DNA from: Alistipes putredinis
Lineage (GTDB): Bacteria; Bacteroidota; Bacteroidia; Bacteroidales; Rikenellaceae
Reading direction: 5' to 3'
Assembly (NCBI GenBank): GCA_022009915.1
Contig: CP091730.1
Location: 62,001 to 126,000, forward strand
Length of the DNA stretch: 64,000 nucleotides
The position numbers and the translations under genes were made by a program. Positions 1 to 9,394 of this stretch are shown here, piece after piece. The notes beneath the pieces were generated by a model, which was given only the letters and a program-made list of their open reading frames with translations, had not been told where the DNA came from and ran no database searches. The stretch's first letter is position 1. Each line of letters opens with the position of its first letter.

Positions 1-917
1 TCTTTATAGTTGTACACCCTACCCATCACGTCGGCGAAAATATCCGCGACGCTCAAAACGGTGAACTTGCTCGTATCCTTGGCGGGATTCAGCGGAATCG
101 TATCGGTAACTATCACCTCTTTGAGGCTGCTGCGATTGATGCGCTCGTAGGCCGGTCCCGAAAGAATCGCGTGAGTGGCGACGGCGCGAACGCTGAGCGC
201 TCCCTTTGTCCATGAGCATGTCGGCCGCCATGGTAATCGTTCCGGCGGTGTCTATCATGTCGTCCAGAATAATGATGTTACGGCCCTCCACTTCTCCGAT
301 AGCCGTCATCTTACCGACGACATTCGCTTTATCTCTCTGCTTGTGACTGATAATCATCGGTGCGCAAAGGTGTTTGGAGTATGCGCTGGCGCGTTTGGCC
401 CCGCCCATGTCGGGTGCGGCTACCGAAAGGTTCTCTATGTTGAGCGATTTGATGTACGGTACGAAAATTCCGCTCGCATAGAGATGGTCTACCGGAATAT
501 CGAAAAATCCCTGAATCTGGTCGGCGTGCAGGTCCATGGTCATGATTCTGTCCACACCGGCGGCACGCAGCAGATTGGCCACGAGTTTGGCCCCTATCGA
601 TACCCTCGGACGGTCCTTGCGGTCCTGACGCGCCCAACCGAAATACGGCATAACCGCTATGACCCTGTGCGCCGATGCCCTGTGCGCCGCATCTATCATA
701 AGCAGCAGCCCATGAGATTCTCGGCAGGCGGGAAAGTCGATTGCACGATAAACACCGTACATCCGCGGATACTCTCGTCGAAAGCCGGTTGAAATTCTCC
801 GTCGCTGAATTCGAGCACTGTCGAGTTTCCGATTTTGGTGCCGTATGCGGCTGCTATTTTCTCGGCCAGCGGTCGGGAATTGCGGCATGCGAAGATTTTA
901 AGTTTGTGTGTCGCCAT
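1..917 (-). CDS. prs: Ribose-phosphate pyrophosphokinase, cut by the window edge
   Basis: Makes PRPP from ribose 5-phosphate and ATP for nucleotide, His, Trp and NAD synthesis in the cytoplasm. The N-terminus (MATHKLKIFACRNSRPLAEK) starts at 917. Visible motifs are FSDGEF, PYFGWARQDRKDRPR, the MDLHAD segment and the PRPP-binding loop DDMIDTAGT. The product is spread over three frames: one base is missing near 710 at a GGG run, and one G too many in GGG near 201; removing it gives KGALSVRAVATH. The last residues, DVMGRVYNYK, reach base 1, so only a few residues or the stop codon lie outside. It lies 89 bases downstream of engB on the same strand and may share its promoter. Identification is secure. 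Confidence 0.95.
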
Positions 918-1006
918 ATATTCGTTGTTTTCGTTAGTAGGAAATTTTCATGCCCCCAAAAAGTAGTATTATTTGTGCGCCGTTATTTTGTTTCGGCAGA
1001 TAATTA

Positions 1007-1607
1007 TCAACAATCGGCCAAACATTTTTCGATAAAGTCCAAAATATCGCCCCGCCCCGCCTTGCTTTCGGACGAGGTAACGAATATCGGAGGCAGTTCC
1101 CTGCCAGACTTTCAAGAAGTTTTTTTCTTGTATCGGGCGATGTTGCCGCCAAGTTTGGCGGCCGAAAGTTTGTCAGCCTTCGTGAACACTATGCCGAACG
1201 GTATGCCGCGCTCGCCGAGCATCGTGATGAATTCCAAATCTATTTTCTGCGGTTCCAGACGCGAGTCCACCAGCACGAACAGGAAATACATCTTCGGACT
1301 GAGCGTAATATAATCGGTGATGATTTTCGAAAAAGCCGCCCCGCTGCTCTTTTTCGACACGCGGGCATAGCCGTACCCTGGCAAATCCACAAGATACCAG
1401 CGGTCGTTTTACCGCAAAGTGATTTATCAGTCTGGTCTTTCCGGGCGTGCCCGACACTTTGGCCAAAGGCCGGCCCGTGAGCATGTTGATGAGCGAGGAC
1501 TTGCCGACGTTGCTGCGGCCGATGAATGCGAACTCGACAAGCGAGTCGCGCGGTATCTGTTCGATTTTGCTGCTGCTTGTGCGAAACTGTGCGGAATATA
1601 TATCCAT
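1007..1607 (-). CDS. engB: Ribosome biogenesis GTPase EngB (YihA/YsxC family)
   Basis: Essential GTPase that helps assemble the large ribosomal subunit. The start chosen is MDIYSAQF at 1607, because the conserved G1 loop GRSNVGKSS follows at the usual distance. G3 is DLPGYGYA, and TKAD is the G4 base-specificity motif. About 200 residues, normal for the family. The reading frame changes twice: near 1408 an AAAA run is one A too long (with it removed the text reads AVNDRWYLVDLPGYGYAR), and again near 1095. With the second shift the protein ends DFIEKCLADC with a TGA at 1007-1009. A good promoter lies just upstream (1631-1662). The breaks look like sequence errors in an essential gene. Confidence 0.93.
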
Positions 1608-1630
1608 GCCTGCCGAAAATTTCCTCTCTG

Positions 1631-1662
1631 CAAAGATAGTGCAAGCAAGGGGCATTACCAAA
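1631..1662 (-). promoter_or_regulatory. Bacteroidota-type promoter for engB
   Basis: On the minus strand there is a TTTG at 1662-1659, a 20-base spacer, then TATCTTTG at 1638-1631, a perfect match to the TAnnTTTG -7 box. The engB start codon follows 24 bases later. Spacing and both boxes match the known primary sigma factor consensus of Bacteroidota. Confidence 0.75.
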
Positions 1663-1670
1663 TTTATTCT

Positions 1671-1702
1671 AAAAAGCCGCAGTGCACACGGTGCACTGCG
1701 GC
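1671..1702 (-). terminator. Rho-independent terminator after the esterase gene
   Basis: An 11-base perfect stem (GCCGCAGTGCA / TGCACTGCGGC, 1676-1686 and 1692-1702) with a 5-base loop is followed on the minus strand by TTTTT (1675-1671). It lies 85 bases beyond the esterase stop codon and insulates engB from it. Confidence 0.8.
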
Positions 1703-1786
1703 ATACTCTTCGCCGGAAAGAGGTTCCGGCGGCTCAATCAACTTGCGGGCGCCCGTTATCTTTTGCGGTGCGGTTTTTCGTCCGCG

Positions 1787-2654
1787 TTATTTCAAATCGT
1801 CGAGCCAGCGGGCAAGCGCCGCATCGAACTCGCCGCGGTAGTCGAGGCGCGAGGAATCGAAGCCCCAGCCATGACCGCCTTTCGGATAAATGTGCATCTC
1901 GGCAGGCACCTTATGCTCCACCAGCGCGTCGTAATACATGGTCGAGTTGCGGGCATCTACGGTGCGGTCGTCCGTACACAGGGCGATGAATGTCGGCGGC
2001 GTGGAGCCGGAAACCTGTTTTTCGGCGGAATAGCGCTCCACGAGGGCTGCATCGTATCCCTTGCCGATGAGACTCTCGCGAGTGCCGCGGTGTGTGTACC
2101 GTTCGTCGAACGTAATGACCGGATATATGAGAATCGAGAATGCGGGACGCGAAGATTCGGTAAACAGCGTCGAGGCGCATGCCGCGAGGTGCCCTCCGGC
2201 CGAGAAGCCGATGATTCCCACCTTGTCGGCATCCAAACCCCCATTCCGGAGCGTTTTTACGTGCATACTCGATGGCCGCCAGAGCGTCGGCCAAAGGCAC
2301 CGCGTGGTGTCCGTTGGGCAGACGGTAGTGAAGCTCCACGGCCGCAATGCCGCGGCTTGTCATCCACTCGGCCACGTCGCGGCCCTCGTTGAAACTCGAC
2401 ACGAAACGGTAGCCTCCGCCCGGGCAGATGACCACAATACGGCCCGTGGCCTTATTCTTGTCGGGCAGGTAGACCGTGACGGTCGGGTCGGATATATTGG
2501 TTATAAAACCGCGGCTGTCCGTAACGGCATCGCCGCTCAGGCCGTTGCTCTCGGCAGGAGCATCCGGGTAAAGCCGCACGGTGAAAGGCTGCTGTTTTGC
2601 ACCGGCTGAAACGAAAGTCAGTACGGCAAACAGTAAAAAAACGAATTTACGCAT
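1787..2654 (-). CDS. Secreted alpha/beta-hydrolase esterase (BD-FAE / acetylxylan esterase-like)
   Basis: Starts with a clear signal peptide (MRKFVFLLFAVLTFVSAGAK) and so is exported, probably to the periplasm. The alpha/beta-hydrolase features are in order: oxyanion motif PGGGY, nucleophile elbow GFSAGGH, an acidic TDDRTVD segment and a C-terminal catalytic His in GGHGWG. This is the hormone-sensitive-lipase/BD-FAE type common in Bacteroidota polysaccharide degradation, where such enzymes remove acetyl or feruloyl groups. The substrate cannot be read from the sequence, and no glycoside hydrolase is adjacent. A GGGGG near 2245 has one G too many; with four G the join reads EWGLDADKV. About 289 residues, a normal length, single gene with its own terminator. 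Confidence 0.85.
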
Positions 2655-2753
2655 ATCAGGATAATGTTTTTAGGTTGAACGTCATTTCCATGCAGGCAGC
2701 CCAGAGTCTGTCTCCGGCCGCAGTCATACGATATTTCAATGCCCCGTTCATCG

Positions 2754-3529
2754 TCAGCCTCTTTTTTCGGCCACGTAAAAGAGGTCGAAACACCCCTCTG
2801 AAACCTTGTCGAGATAATAATCGTCCATCTTTATGTCCGACGTAAGTTCCCTGTTGCTGGACAGCAGACGGCGACGGTTGATGCGGTTGAGAATATCGTA
2901 AGGAATCTGCAACAGACGCCGCGGCAGGCGGTGCTGCAAATCGAGTATATCGAACCGAGTGAATTTGCGGACGCTGCGGCGGTTGGCCTCGTAATACTCC
3001 ATGACATTGCTGCGGCCGAAAACTCCGTAAGCGTCCACACTCCCGAACCACTCGGAAAGCAGGGCCCGAAGCCCGTCGGGCGTATATTCGCGGACATGCC
3101 ACGGGTTGCGCGTCAGAGACATGGCGCTGTTGGGCGTAGAGACTATGAAACGGCCTCCCGCTTTGAGCACTCTGTAAACCTCGGCTACCAGTTCCCTGTC
3201 CCGCTCGATGTGCTCTATGACCTGAAACGACACCACGAAGTCCATGCTGCCGGTTTCGATGCCTCGCAAGCGGCGGGACATTCATACGGCGGAACTCCGC
3301 GTTGGGATACTTCGAGAAATCCAGCCCGCAGTCGAACTTGTCCACCGTGACGAACTTTTTCGGCCGAAGCCGAGAGTATGCTCACCCCGTAACCGCTGCC
3401 GGTGCCTATTTCGAGAACGCGCCCGCCGATTATCTCCGCAGCCTTGTAATATGCGAGCAGCGAGCGCTGGAACACGAAATTGTCGCTCGCATCGCAAGAC
3501 ACCCTCTCTGCACTCCGTATAGGATTCAT
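2754..3529 (-). CDS. Class I SAM-dependent methyltransferase of unknown target
   Basis: The SAM-binding motif I, VLEIGTGSGYG, is near residue 38, followed by VVSFQVIEHIERD and an AGGRFIVSTPN segment, which is the Methyltransf_11/23 layout used for small-molecule, lipid or protein substrates. Three frames must be joined: an AAAAA near 3358 is one A too long (corrected text SASAEKFVTVDKFDCG), with another shift near 3275. About 258 residues. Its ATG overlaps the stop codon of the upstream cvfB-like gene in an ATGA, so the two are translationally coupled. The role cannot be told from sequence; coupling to an RNA-binding protein gives no firm hint. Confidence 0.8.
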
Positions 3530-4365
3530 CGCTCGATTATTTTTATTCCGTTTTCGTCCGCCCGCACCTTGCCGCCTTTAAGCAACACGCCCAGCGAACG
3601 TTTGAACTGTTTCTTGCTCATCTGCGTAAGACGCGCCACATCTTCGGGCGAGGAGCCGTCCCAAATGGGAAGCGAACCTCCGGCCAAACGCACTATGCCG
3701 AGCAGGCGCTCGGAAGCGTCCTTGACGCCGTCGTATCCGTTCTGCTGCAAGCTGACGTCGATACGTCCGTCGTCGGTAATCCGGCTCACGTATGCGCTCA
3801 TGCTGTCGCCCGTCTGGACATGTCTGAACAGCTGGTTATTGTAGAGCATGCCCCAGTGGCGGTTGTTAATCACCACGCGATAGCCTATGTCACTGCGCGA
3901 TGCGACTATGATATTCACCTTTTGGTGCGGCTTGACGCTTATCTCGTCGTTGCACACCGCTCCTTTGAGTTTCATGGTAGCCACCGCACGGCCCGTAACG
4001 CTGTCCTCGTAGACATAGACAAGACACCCGTGGGAAGCCAGCACTCCGCCGACTTGGTTGCGGTTGGGTAAAAACAGATGCTTGGCCGAAAGCCCCCAGT
4101 CCAGAAACGCACCGTGGGCGTTCTTGTCCACCACTTCCAGAAAAGCGATGTCGCCGACAACGGCCTTGGGGTGCTCGGTGGTAGCCACCAGACGGTTTTC
4201 CGAGTCGTGATATACGAACACGCGAATCTCGTCGCCCACCCTGTTTTGCAATGAAACGTAACGGTTGGGAAGCAGAACCTCGTCGCCCTGCTCGTCGGCC
4301 AGATAGAGGCCGTAGTCCGAAATGCGGTTCACGGTTAGAGTGTGGTATCGTCCGGCGCGTATCAT
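3526..4365 (-). CDS. cvfB: CvfB-family S1-domain RNA-binding protein
   Basis: Intact reading frame of about 279 residues resembling Staphylococcus CvfB (conserved virulence factor B): tandem S1/OB-fold domains (residues about 1-60, 65-130 and 140-210) and a C-terminal winged-helix-like segment with MSKKQFKRSLGVLLK. Family members bind RNA and affect expression of several genes; a precise role in Bacteroidota is not known. An upstream in-frame ATG at 4398 exists, but the bases just after it contain the -7 box TACTTTTG, so transcription probably starts inside it. I therefore start at MIRAGRYHTLTV (4365), which also fits family alignments. It overlaps the following methyltransferase gene by four bases. 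Confidence 0.88.
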   Translation of the reverse strand: MIRAGRYHTLTVNRISDYGLYLADEQGDEVLLPNRYVSLQNRVGDEIRVFVYHDSENRLVATTEHPKAVVGDIAFLEVVDKNAHGAFLDWGLSAKHLFLPNRNQVGGVLASHGCLVYVYEDSVTGRAVATMKLKGAVCNDEISVKPHQKVNIIVASRSDIGYRVVINNRHWGMLYNNQLFRHVQTGDSMSAYVSRITDDGRIDVSLQQNGYDGVKDASERLLGIVRLAGGSLPIWDGSSPEDVARLTQMSKKQFKRSLGVLLKGGKVRADENGIKIIER

Positions 4366-4385
4366 GCTGAAAAAAGATTTATGCA

Positions 4386-4393
4386 CAAAAGTA
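4386..4393 (-). promoter_or_regulatory. -7 box of the cvfB promoter
   Basis: TACTTTTG on the minus strand matches TAnnTTTG exactly, 20 bases before the chosen cvfB start. It decides against the longer reading from 4398. No clear TTTG box at the -33 position. Confidence 0.55.
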
Positions 4394-4503
4394 CTCATTT
4401 ATATCGGAATCCGCATCCCCTGCGCTCAAAAATAATGTTCGGTCCGAGGCGGCGCAAAAAGCGAAACGGAAAACGGATACGGTATTTTTCAAAAATAAAG
4501 AAC

Positions 4504-4511
4504 TATCTTTA
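4504..4511 (+). promoter_or_regulatory. Probable -7 box for uvrA
   Basis: TATCTTTA differs from TAnnTTTG only in the last base and lies 35 bases before the uvrA start in the divergent cvfB-uvrA gap. Confidence 0.4.
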
Positions 4512-4546
4512 CACGTTTCATTTTTCGACAAATCATCCGGTACGCT

Positions 4547-7366
4547 TTGGAGCAGAACAAGATAGAGATATACGGCGCGAGGGCCAACAATCTGAAAAAC
4601 GTGGATTTGGAGATTCCGCGCGACAAACTCGTAGTCATAACCGGACTCTCCGGCTCTGGCAAGTCGTCGCTGGCTTTCGACACCCTGTACGCCGAAGGGC
4701 AGCGCCGCTATATGGAGACGCTTTCGACCTATGCCCGGCAGTTCGTCGGCACGATGGAGAGGCCCGATGTCGATAAGATCACGGGACTCAGCCCAGTGGT
4801 GGCAATAGAGCAGAAAACCACCAACAAGAATCCCCGCTCCACGGTGGGAACCATTACCGAGATAAACGACTTCCTGCGTCTGCTGTTCGCCCGCGCCTCG
4901 CGGGCCTACTCGCCGGTAACGGGCGAACCTATGGTGCGCTACACCGACCAGCAGATACAGGCGCTCATATCCGAGAATTTCAAAGGGTGCAAGATAGCAG
5001 TTCTCGCTCCGATAGTGCGCGGCCGCAAAGGACACTACCGCGAACTGTTCGACAATCTGAACCGCAAAGGATACCTCTATGCCAGAATCGACGGCCAGAT
5101 ACGCGAATTCACCGGCGGTCTAAGGCTCGACCGGTACAAGATTCACAACATAGACCTCGTAGTAGACCGTTTTCCGGTAGACGAGGCCTCCTCGCAGCGC
5201 CTTGCGCGTGCCCTGAATGAGGCGATGAAACAGGGCAAGGGCAACATGGCCGTATACGACTACCGAACCGAACAGGTGCGCTATTACAGCCGCCACCTGA
5301 TGTGCCCCACCAGCGGCGAGGCTTTCGAGGACCCGCAGCCGTACACTTTCTCGTTCAATTCGGTTCAGGGCGCGTGTCCGCACTGCGGAGGTCTGGGCGA
5401 GGAGGTACGCTTCGACATCGACAAGATAATACCCGACGCCGGCAAGAGCATTCGCGACGGAGGCATAGAGCCTATCGGAAAATACCGCGCCAACATACTG
5501 TTCGCAATCATCGAAGCGCTGGGCAGACGATACGATTTCTCGATAGACGACCCCATATCGACACTCTCGGAGGCGGCCCTAAGTGCGGTTCTTTACGGCG
5601 ACAGCGAACCGCTGACCGTCAGCAGCGCCGACATGGACTACACGCGCAGCAGCCAAATGGTGAACTGGGAAGGAGTCGCGGAGTGGATTTCACGGCGCGA
5701 GGACGAGAGCGGCAAGGGCGACAAATGGCGGCAGCAGTTCCTCGTGCGCAAGGAGTGCAGCGTCTGCCACGGCAGCAGGCTGAACAGTCAGGCACTCCAT
5801 TTCAAGATAGGAGACAAAAACATAGCCGACCTCTCGGCGATGAGCCTCGACGACTTCGCGAGGTGGATGTCGGGAATAGAAAAATGAGTCTGGACGGCAA
5901 GGAGCTGAAAATCGCATCCGAGATAATCAAGGAAATCCGCGAAAGGGTCCGATTCCTGCTCGACGTGGGATTGGGCTATCTTTCGCTGGGACGAGCCTCG
6001 CGCTCGCTTTCCGGCGGCGAGAGCCAGCGCATAAGGCTCGCCACGCAGATAGGTTCGAAATTGGTCAATGTTCTGTACATTCTCGACGAGCCGAGCATCG
6101 GACTGCACCAGAGGGACAACATGAAGCTCATCGACTCGCTCAAAGCGCTGCGCGATGCGGGCAATTCGGTTATCGTGGTGGAGCACGACGAGGAGATGAT
6201 TCGCAATGCCGACTACATCGTGGACGTAGGTCCTCTGGCCGGACGCAAGGGCGGAGAGATAGTCGCGGCGGGAACACCCGAACAGATACTGGCCAGCAGC
6301 TCCATTACAGCCGACTATCTATGCGGCCGCCGAAAGATAGAGGTGCCGGCGCAAAGGCGCAAGGGCAACGGTGCGAGCCTCGTGCTGCGCGGCGCACGGG
6401 GCAACAACCTGAAAGGCATCGACGTCGAATTTCCGCTCGGCATGATGGTTTGCGTTACGGGGGTAAGCGGCAGCGGAAAGTCGAGTCTTGTAAACGACAC
6501 CCTGCGGCCGATTCTGTCGCGCAAGCTCTACCGCTCGCTGGACATTCCGCTTCCATACGACAGCATAGAGGGAGACGAGGCCATAGACAAGCTAATCGTG
6601 GTGGACCAGTCGCCCATAGGCCGCACGCCGCGAAGCAATCCGGCCACATACTCCGACGTGTTCTCCGACATCCGCAAGGCTGTTCGAAGCCACGCCCGAC
6701 GCCCAGATTCGCGGATTCAAGGCGGGACGCTTCTCGTTCAACGTGCGCGGTGGCAGATGCGAGCAGTGCAGGGGTGCCGGCGTGCAGACGATAGAGATGA
6801 ATTTTCTGCCCGATGTGTACGTGCGCTGCAAGGCCTGCGGAGGCAAACGCTACAACCGCGAGACGCTGGAAGTCAAGTACAAGGGCAAGAGCATCGGCGA
6901 CGTGCTCGACATGACTGTGAACATGGCTGCGGAATTTTTCGAGAACATTCCCGCCATCCGCACCAAACTCAAAGCCATACAGAGCGTAGGATTGGGCTAC
7001 CTCACGTTGGGACAGCCTTGCACAACGCTTTCCGGAGGCGAGAGCCAGCGCATAAAAGGCTCTCCGCCGAGGCTCGCCCGCCGCGATACGGGCCGTACCC
7101 TCTATATTCTGGACGAGCCGACCACAGGGCTGCACTTCGAGGACGTCAAACTGCTGCTGCACGTACTCGACCTACTGGTGGAAAGGGGCAACACCGTTAT
7201 CGTGATAGAACACAATCTGGACGTAATAAAGGTCGCCGACCATATCATAGACATCGGTCCCGAAGGCGGAGAGGCAGGTGGCCGAATAGTCGCCACGGGA
7301 ACTCCCGAACAGGTGGCCGAGTGCGCCGAAAGCTACACGGGAGCATTCCTTAAAGACATTTTGTAG
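4547..7366 (+). CDS. uvrA: Excinuclease ABC subunit A (UvrA)
   Basis: DNA damage recognition ATPase of nucleotide excision repair. Both ABC modules are present: Walker A GLSGSGKSS (about residue 33) and GVSGSGKSS, two LSGGESQRI signatures, and Walker B YILDEPSIGLH and YILDEPTTGLH. Zinc motifs are seen as CPHCGG, CSVCHG, CEQCRG and CKACGG. About 940 residues, full length. The start is a TTG at 4547, since no ATG is in frame before IEIYGARANNLKN. Frames break at 5886 (one A missing in AAAAA) and near 6683 (an extra G). Near 7055-7070 three extra bases within about 20 cancel out and give KGSPPRLARR where KLSAELARR is expected. Confidence 0.96.
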
Positions 7367-7427
7367 CCGCCGGTTCAAATAAGGCAGGTTTCTTGCATTG
7401 CCGTTCATAGCAATAAATTTCGATGCT

Positions 7428-7973
7428 ATGAGACACATCCATTTGATTTTGGCGGCGGCGATACTGAGTACGGCCGTCGTACTGGGGCAGAGCTCTTCCG
7501 TCAAAAAAGAGGAGCAGGCGCAAAAACACGCCGAGCGCGTGGAAAAACGCAAGATTCGAATCGAACAGTACACCCGACACATCGACTCGCTGGTAACGGT
7601 TCGCAGCTTCACTTTCACGCCGAACACCTTCCAGCGCCAGCCGGCCGGTCCGATGCGGCAAATCACCAATCCCAATTTCGAACTCAACGTCTATCCCGAC
7701 TGGATAGACGTATGCCTGCCATATATCACCGGCGTGGTTCCTCCGTACAGAATCACCGTTTTCAACTATGCCGTTCCGGGAGCCACCATTACGGACTACA
7801 TGGCTGCGCAGACAAGCGAGGGCTGGGAGATAACATTCTCCACGTCGCTTTTCAGCGCCAACACCTACAAGTTCCAGCTTCAAATAGCAACCGCCACCGG
7901 CAGCGCCACGCTCGACATCACATCCGAGATGTTCAACACCGTAAGCTACTGGGGGCAGATTATCGGCAACTGA
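7428..7973 (+). CDS. DUF4251 family exported protein
   Basis: Begins with a hydrophobic leader (MRHIHLILAAAILSTAVVLG) followed by a charged stretch rich in K and E, then the DUF4251 beta-rich body with SFTFTPNTFQ, YPDWIDVCLPY and a PPYRITVFNY segment. DUF4251 proteins are small periplasmic or surface proteins found almost only in Bacteroidota, with no known function. Intact, about 181 residues. ATG at 7428 is chosen because it begins the signal peptide; bases before it in the same frame add no conserved sequence. It stands alone between uvrA and a convergent lipase gene and ends in a shared terminator. Confidence 0.8.
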   Translation: MRHIHLILAAAILSTAVVLGQSSSVKKEEQAQKHAERVEKRKIRIEQYTRHIDSLVTVRSFTFTPNTFQRQPAGPMRQITNPNFELNVYPDWIDVCLPYITGVVPPYRITVFNYAVPGATITDYMAAQTSEGWEITFSTSLFSANTYKFQLQIATATGSATLDITSEMFNTVSYWGQIIGN

Positions 7974-7990
7974 CGTCTACGCTCCTTTCG

Positions 7991-8035
7991 AAACGATACG
8001 TCGAGCCACCATTCGGGACCCGACGTATCGTTTTC
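7991..8035. terminator. Bidirectional terminator between DUF4251 and SGNH hydrolase genes
   Basis: A 13-base perfect stem (AAACGATACGTCG at 7991-8003, CGACGTATCGTTT at 8021-8033) with T-rich flank lies between two convergent stop codons. Confidence 0.8.
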
Positions 8036-8848
8036 TTACCGGAAATCGGCCGGCAGCGCCAGCATCATGTACATCAGCGTCTTGGCGATTCGGTAATGCC
8101 CCCGACTGTTGGGATGAAGCATATCCGTTTCCGCGTCGTGGAAATAACGCTCATGCTGCCTGCAAAGCGGATACAGTCCGCACGAGCCGTTCAAGTCCAG
8201 CACGGGGACGGACCAAATGCCCGAAGCCTGTCTGACCGCATCCACATACTCGTCGAAGAACACTCCGGCGCTGTTGGCGTAACTTTCGTCGGGCTGGACG
8301 TTGTTTTCCGAAAAACGCGCATAGGCCCTGTGAATCGGAGTAAGGAGAATTATCTGCGTCTCGGGAAAAGCATCTTTAAGGAACGACAATACGCCGTTTA
8401 TCCGTCCGCAAAACGTTCCGGCGTCCATATTCGGAGTTCTTTTCTGCCGCCGCTCGGTTCGCCCGCCTGCGACCGCCACATCGCACAGCTCCGTATCGTA
8501 CCACCTGCCTATCGGCACTCCGGCGTTGAAATCGTTGGTTCCGGCGAAAATCACTATGGCATCGACCTCGCGGCCTGACCGCGCAAGCTCTGCGGCCTGC
8601 TGCATCACGCCCGTCCATTGGTGGCCGTTCACGCCGTAGACCACAGGCCTGATACCGAGCATCTCGTCTAAATACTGCCAGTAATTCTTGGAGGTTCCTA
8701 TATGCCTCTCGTCGGTCATCGAATCGCCCAGAAATGCGACGATGCGCCCCTTCCACTGGTCGAGGGTTCTGTATTTGCGTGCCGCCTGCGACCGGACGGC
8801 AATCATCAGGGAGGCGACGGTCAGAACGATAATGCAAATTCTTTTCAT
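8036..8848 (-). CDS. Exported SGNH/GDSL-type hydrolase
   Basis: Signal peptide MKRICIIVLTVASLMIAV, then SGNH blocks in order: FLGDSMT with the nucleophile Ser (block I), FAGTNDF (block III, Asn) and DMLHPNSRGH with the catalytic Asp and His (block V). Such enzymes hydrolyse esters of lipids, sugars or acylated glycans; the substrate here is unknown. Intact, about 270 residues. Start at 8848: the ATG overlaps the ispF stop codon in ATGA, so the gene is read by coupling from ispF. The functional link to isoprenoid synthesis is not obvious. Confidence 0.87.
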   Translation of the reverse strand: MKRICIIVLTVASLMIAVRSQAARKYRTLDQWKGRIVAFLGDSMTDERHIGTSKNYWQYLDEMLGIRPVVYGVNGHQWTGVMQQAAELARSGREVDAIVIFAGTNDFNAGVPIGRWYDTELCDVAVAGGRTERRQKRTPNMDAGTFCGRINGVLSFLKDAFPETQIILLTPIHRAYARFSENNVQPDESYANSAGVFFDEYVDAVRQASGIWSVPVLDLNGSCGLYPLCRQHERYFHDAETDMLHPNSRGHYRIAKTLMYMMLALPADFR

Positions 8849-9333
8849 CGCCTGCCGTATATCAGAACCACCGCCTCGGCAGCCACGCCCTCCTCTCGGC
8901 CGACGAAGCCCAAACGCTCCGTGGTGGTGGCTTTCACCGAAACGCAATCCTTGTCCACACCCATACATTCCGCCAGCACCTCGCGCATCCGTTCGATATG
9001 CGGCCTGAGTTTGGGCCGCTGCATCATGACGGTGCAGTCCGCATTGCCGACTTCGTATCCAGCACGGCCGAGAAGCTGCACTGTGCGCCGCAGCAGTATC
9101 AGCGAATCTATGCCCTCGAACTCGTCGCTGCTGTCGGGAAAGTGCAGTCCGATGTCCCCGAGTGCGGCAGCTCCCAACAGAGCGTCGCACAGAGCATGTA
9201 CGAGAACATCCCCGTCCGAATGCGCCACGAGTCCCTTTTCGTGGGGAATCGTCACTCCGCCGAGCCTCAGATTCAGGCCCTCGGCAAGAGCGTGCACGTC
9301 GTATCCGTGTCCTATTCTGAAATTTCGTTCCAT
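8845..9333 (-). CDS. ispF: 2-C-methyl-D-erythritol 2,4-cyclodiphosphate synthase
   Basis: Fifth step of the non-mevalonate (MEP) isoprenoid pathway: forms the cyclic diphosphate from CDP-methylerythritol 2-phosphate. Metal ligands are seen in GHGYDVHAL (Asp and His) and in the HSDGDVLVHALCDALLG segment, with DIGLHFPDSS after it and the substrate-binding ATTTERLGFVGREEG near the C-terminus. Intact, 162 residues, the usual size. Start at 9333 gives MERNFRIGHGYD. It shares a short divergent promoter region with pepD and overlaps the next gene by four bases. Confidence 0.96.
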   Translation of the reverse strand: MERNFRIGHGYDVHALAEGLNLRLGGVTIPHEKGLVAHSDGDVLVHALCDALLGAAALGDIGLHFPDSSDEFEGIDSLILLRRTVQLLGRAGYEVGNADCTVMMQRPKLRPHIERMREVLAECMGVDKDCVSVKATTTERLGFVGREEGVAAEAVVLIYGRR

Positions 9334-9354
9334 GATTTTTCGGAAAATTGTTTT

Positions 9355-9370
9355 TAACTTTACAAAGTTA
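9355..9370. promoter_or_regulatory. Overlapping divergent -7 boxes for ispF and pepD
   Basis: The minus strand carries TAACTTTG (9370-9363), an exact TAnnTTTG match 30 bases before the ispF start. The plus strand carries TAACTTTA (9355-9362), one base off, 33 bases before the pepD start. Together they form an imperfect palindrome, so the two promoters face each other and may compete. Confidence 0.5.
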
Positions 9371-9394
9371 ATCAAAATAACGAACAAGAAAAAG

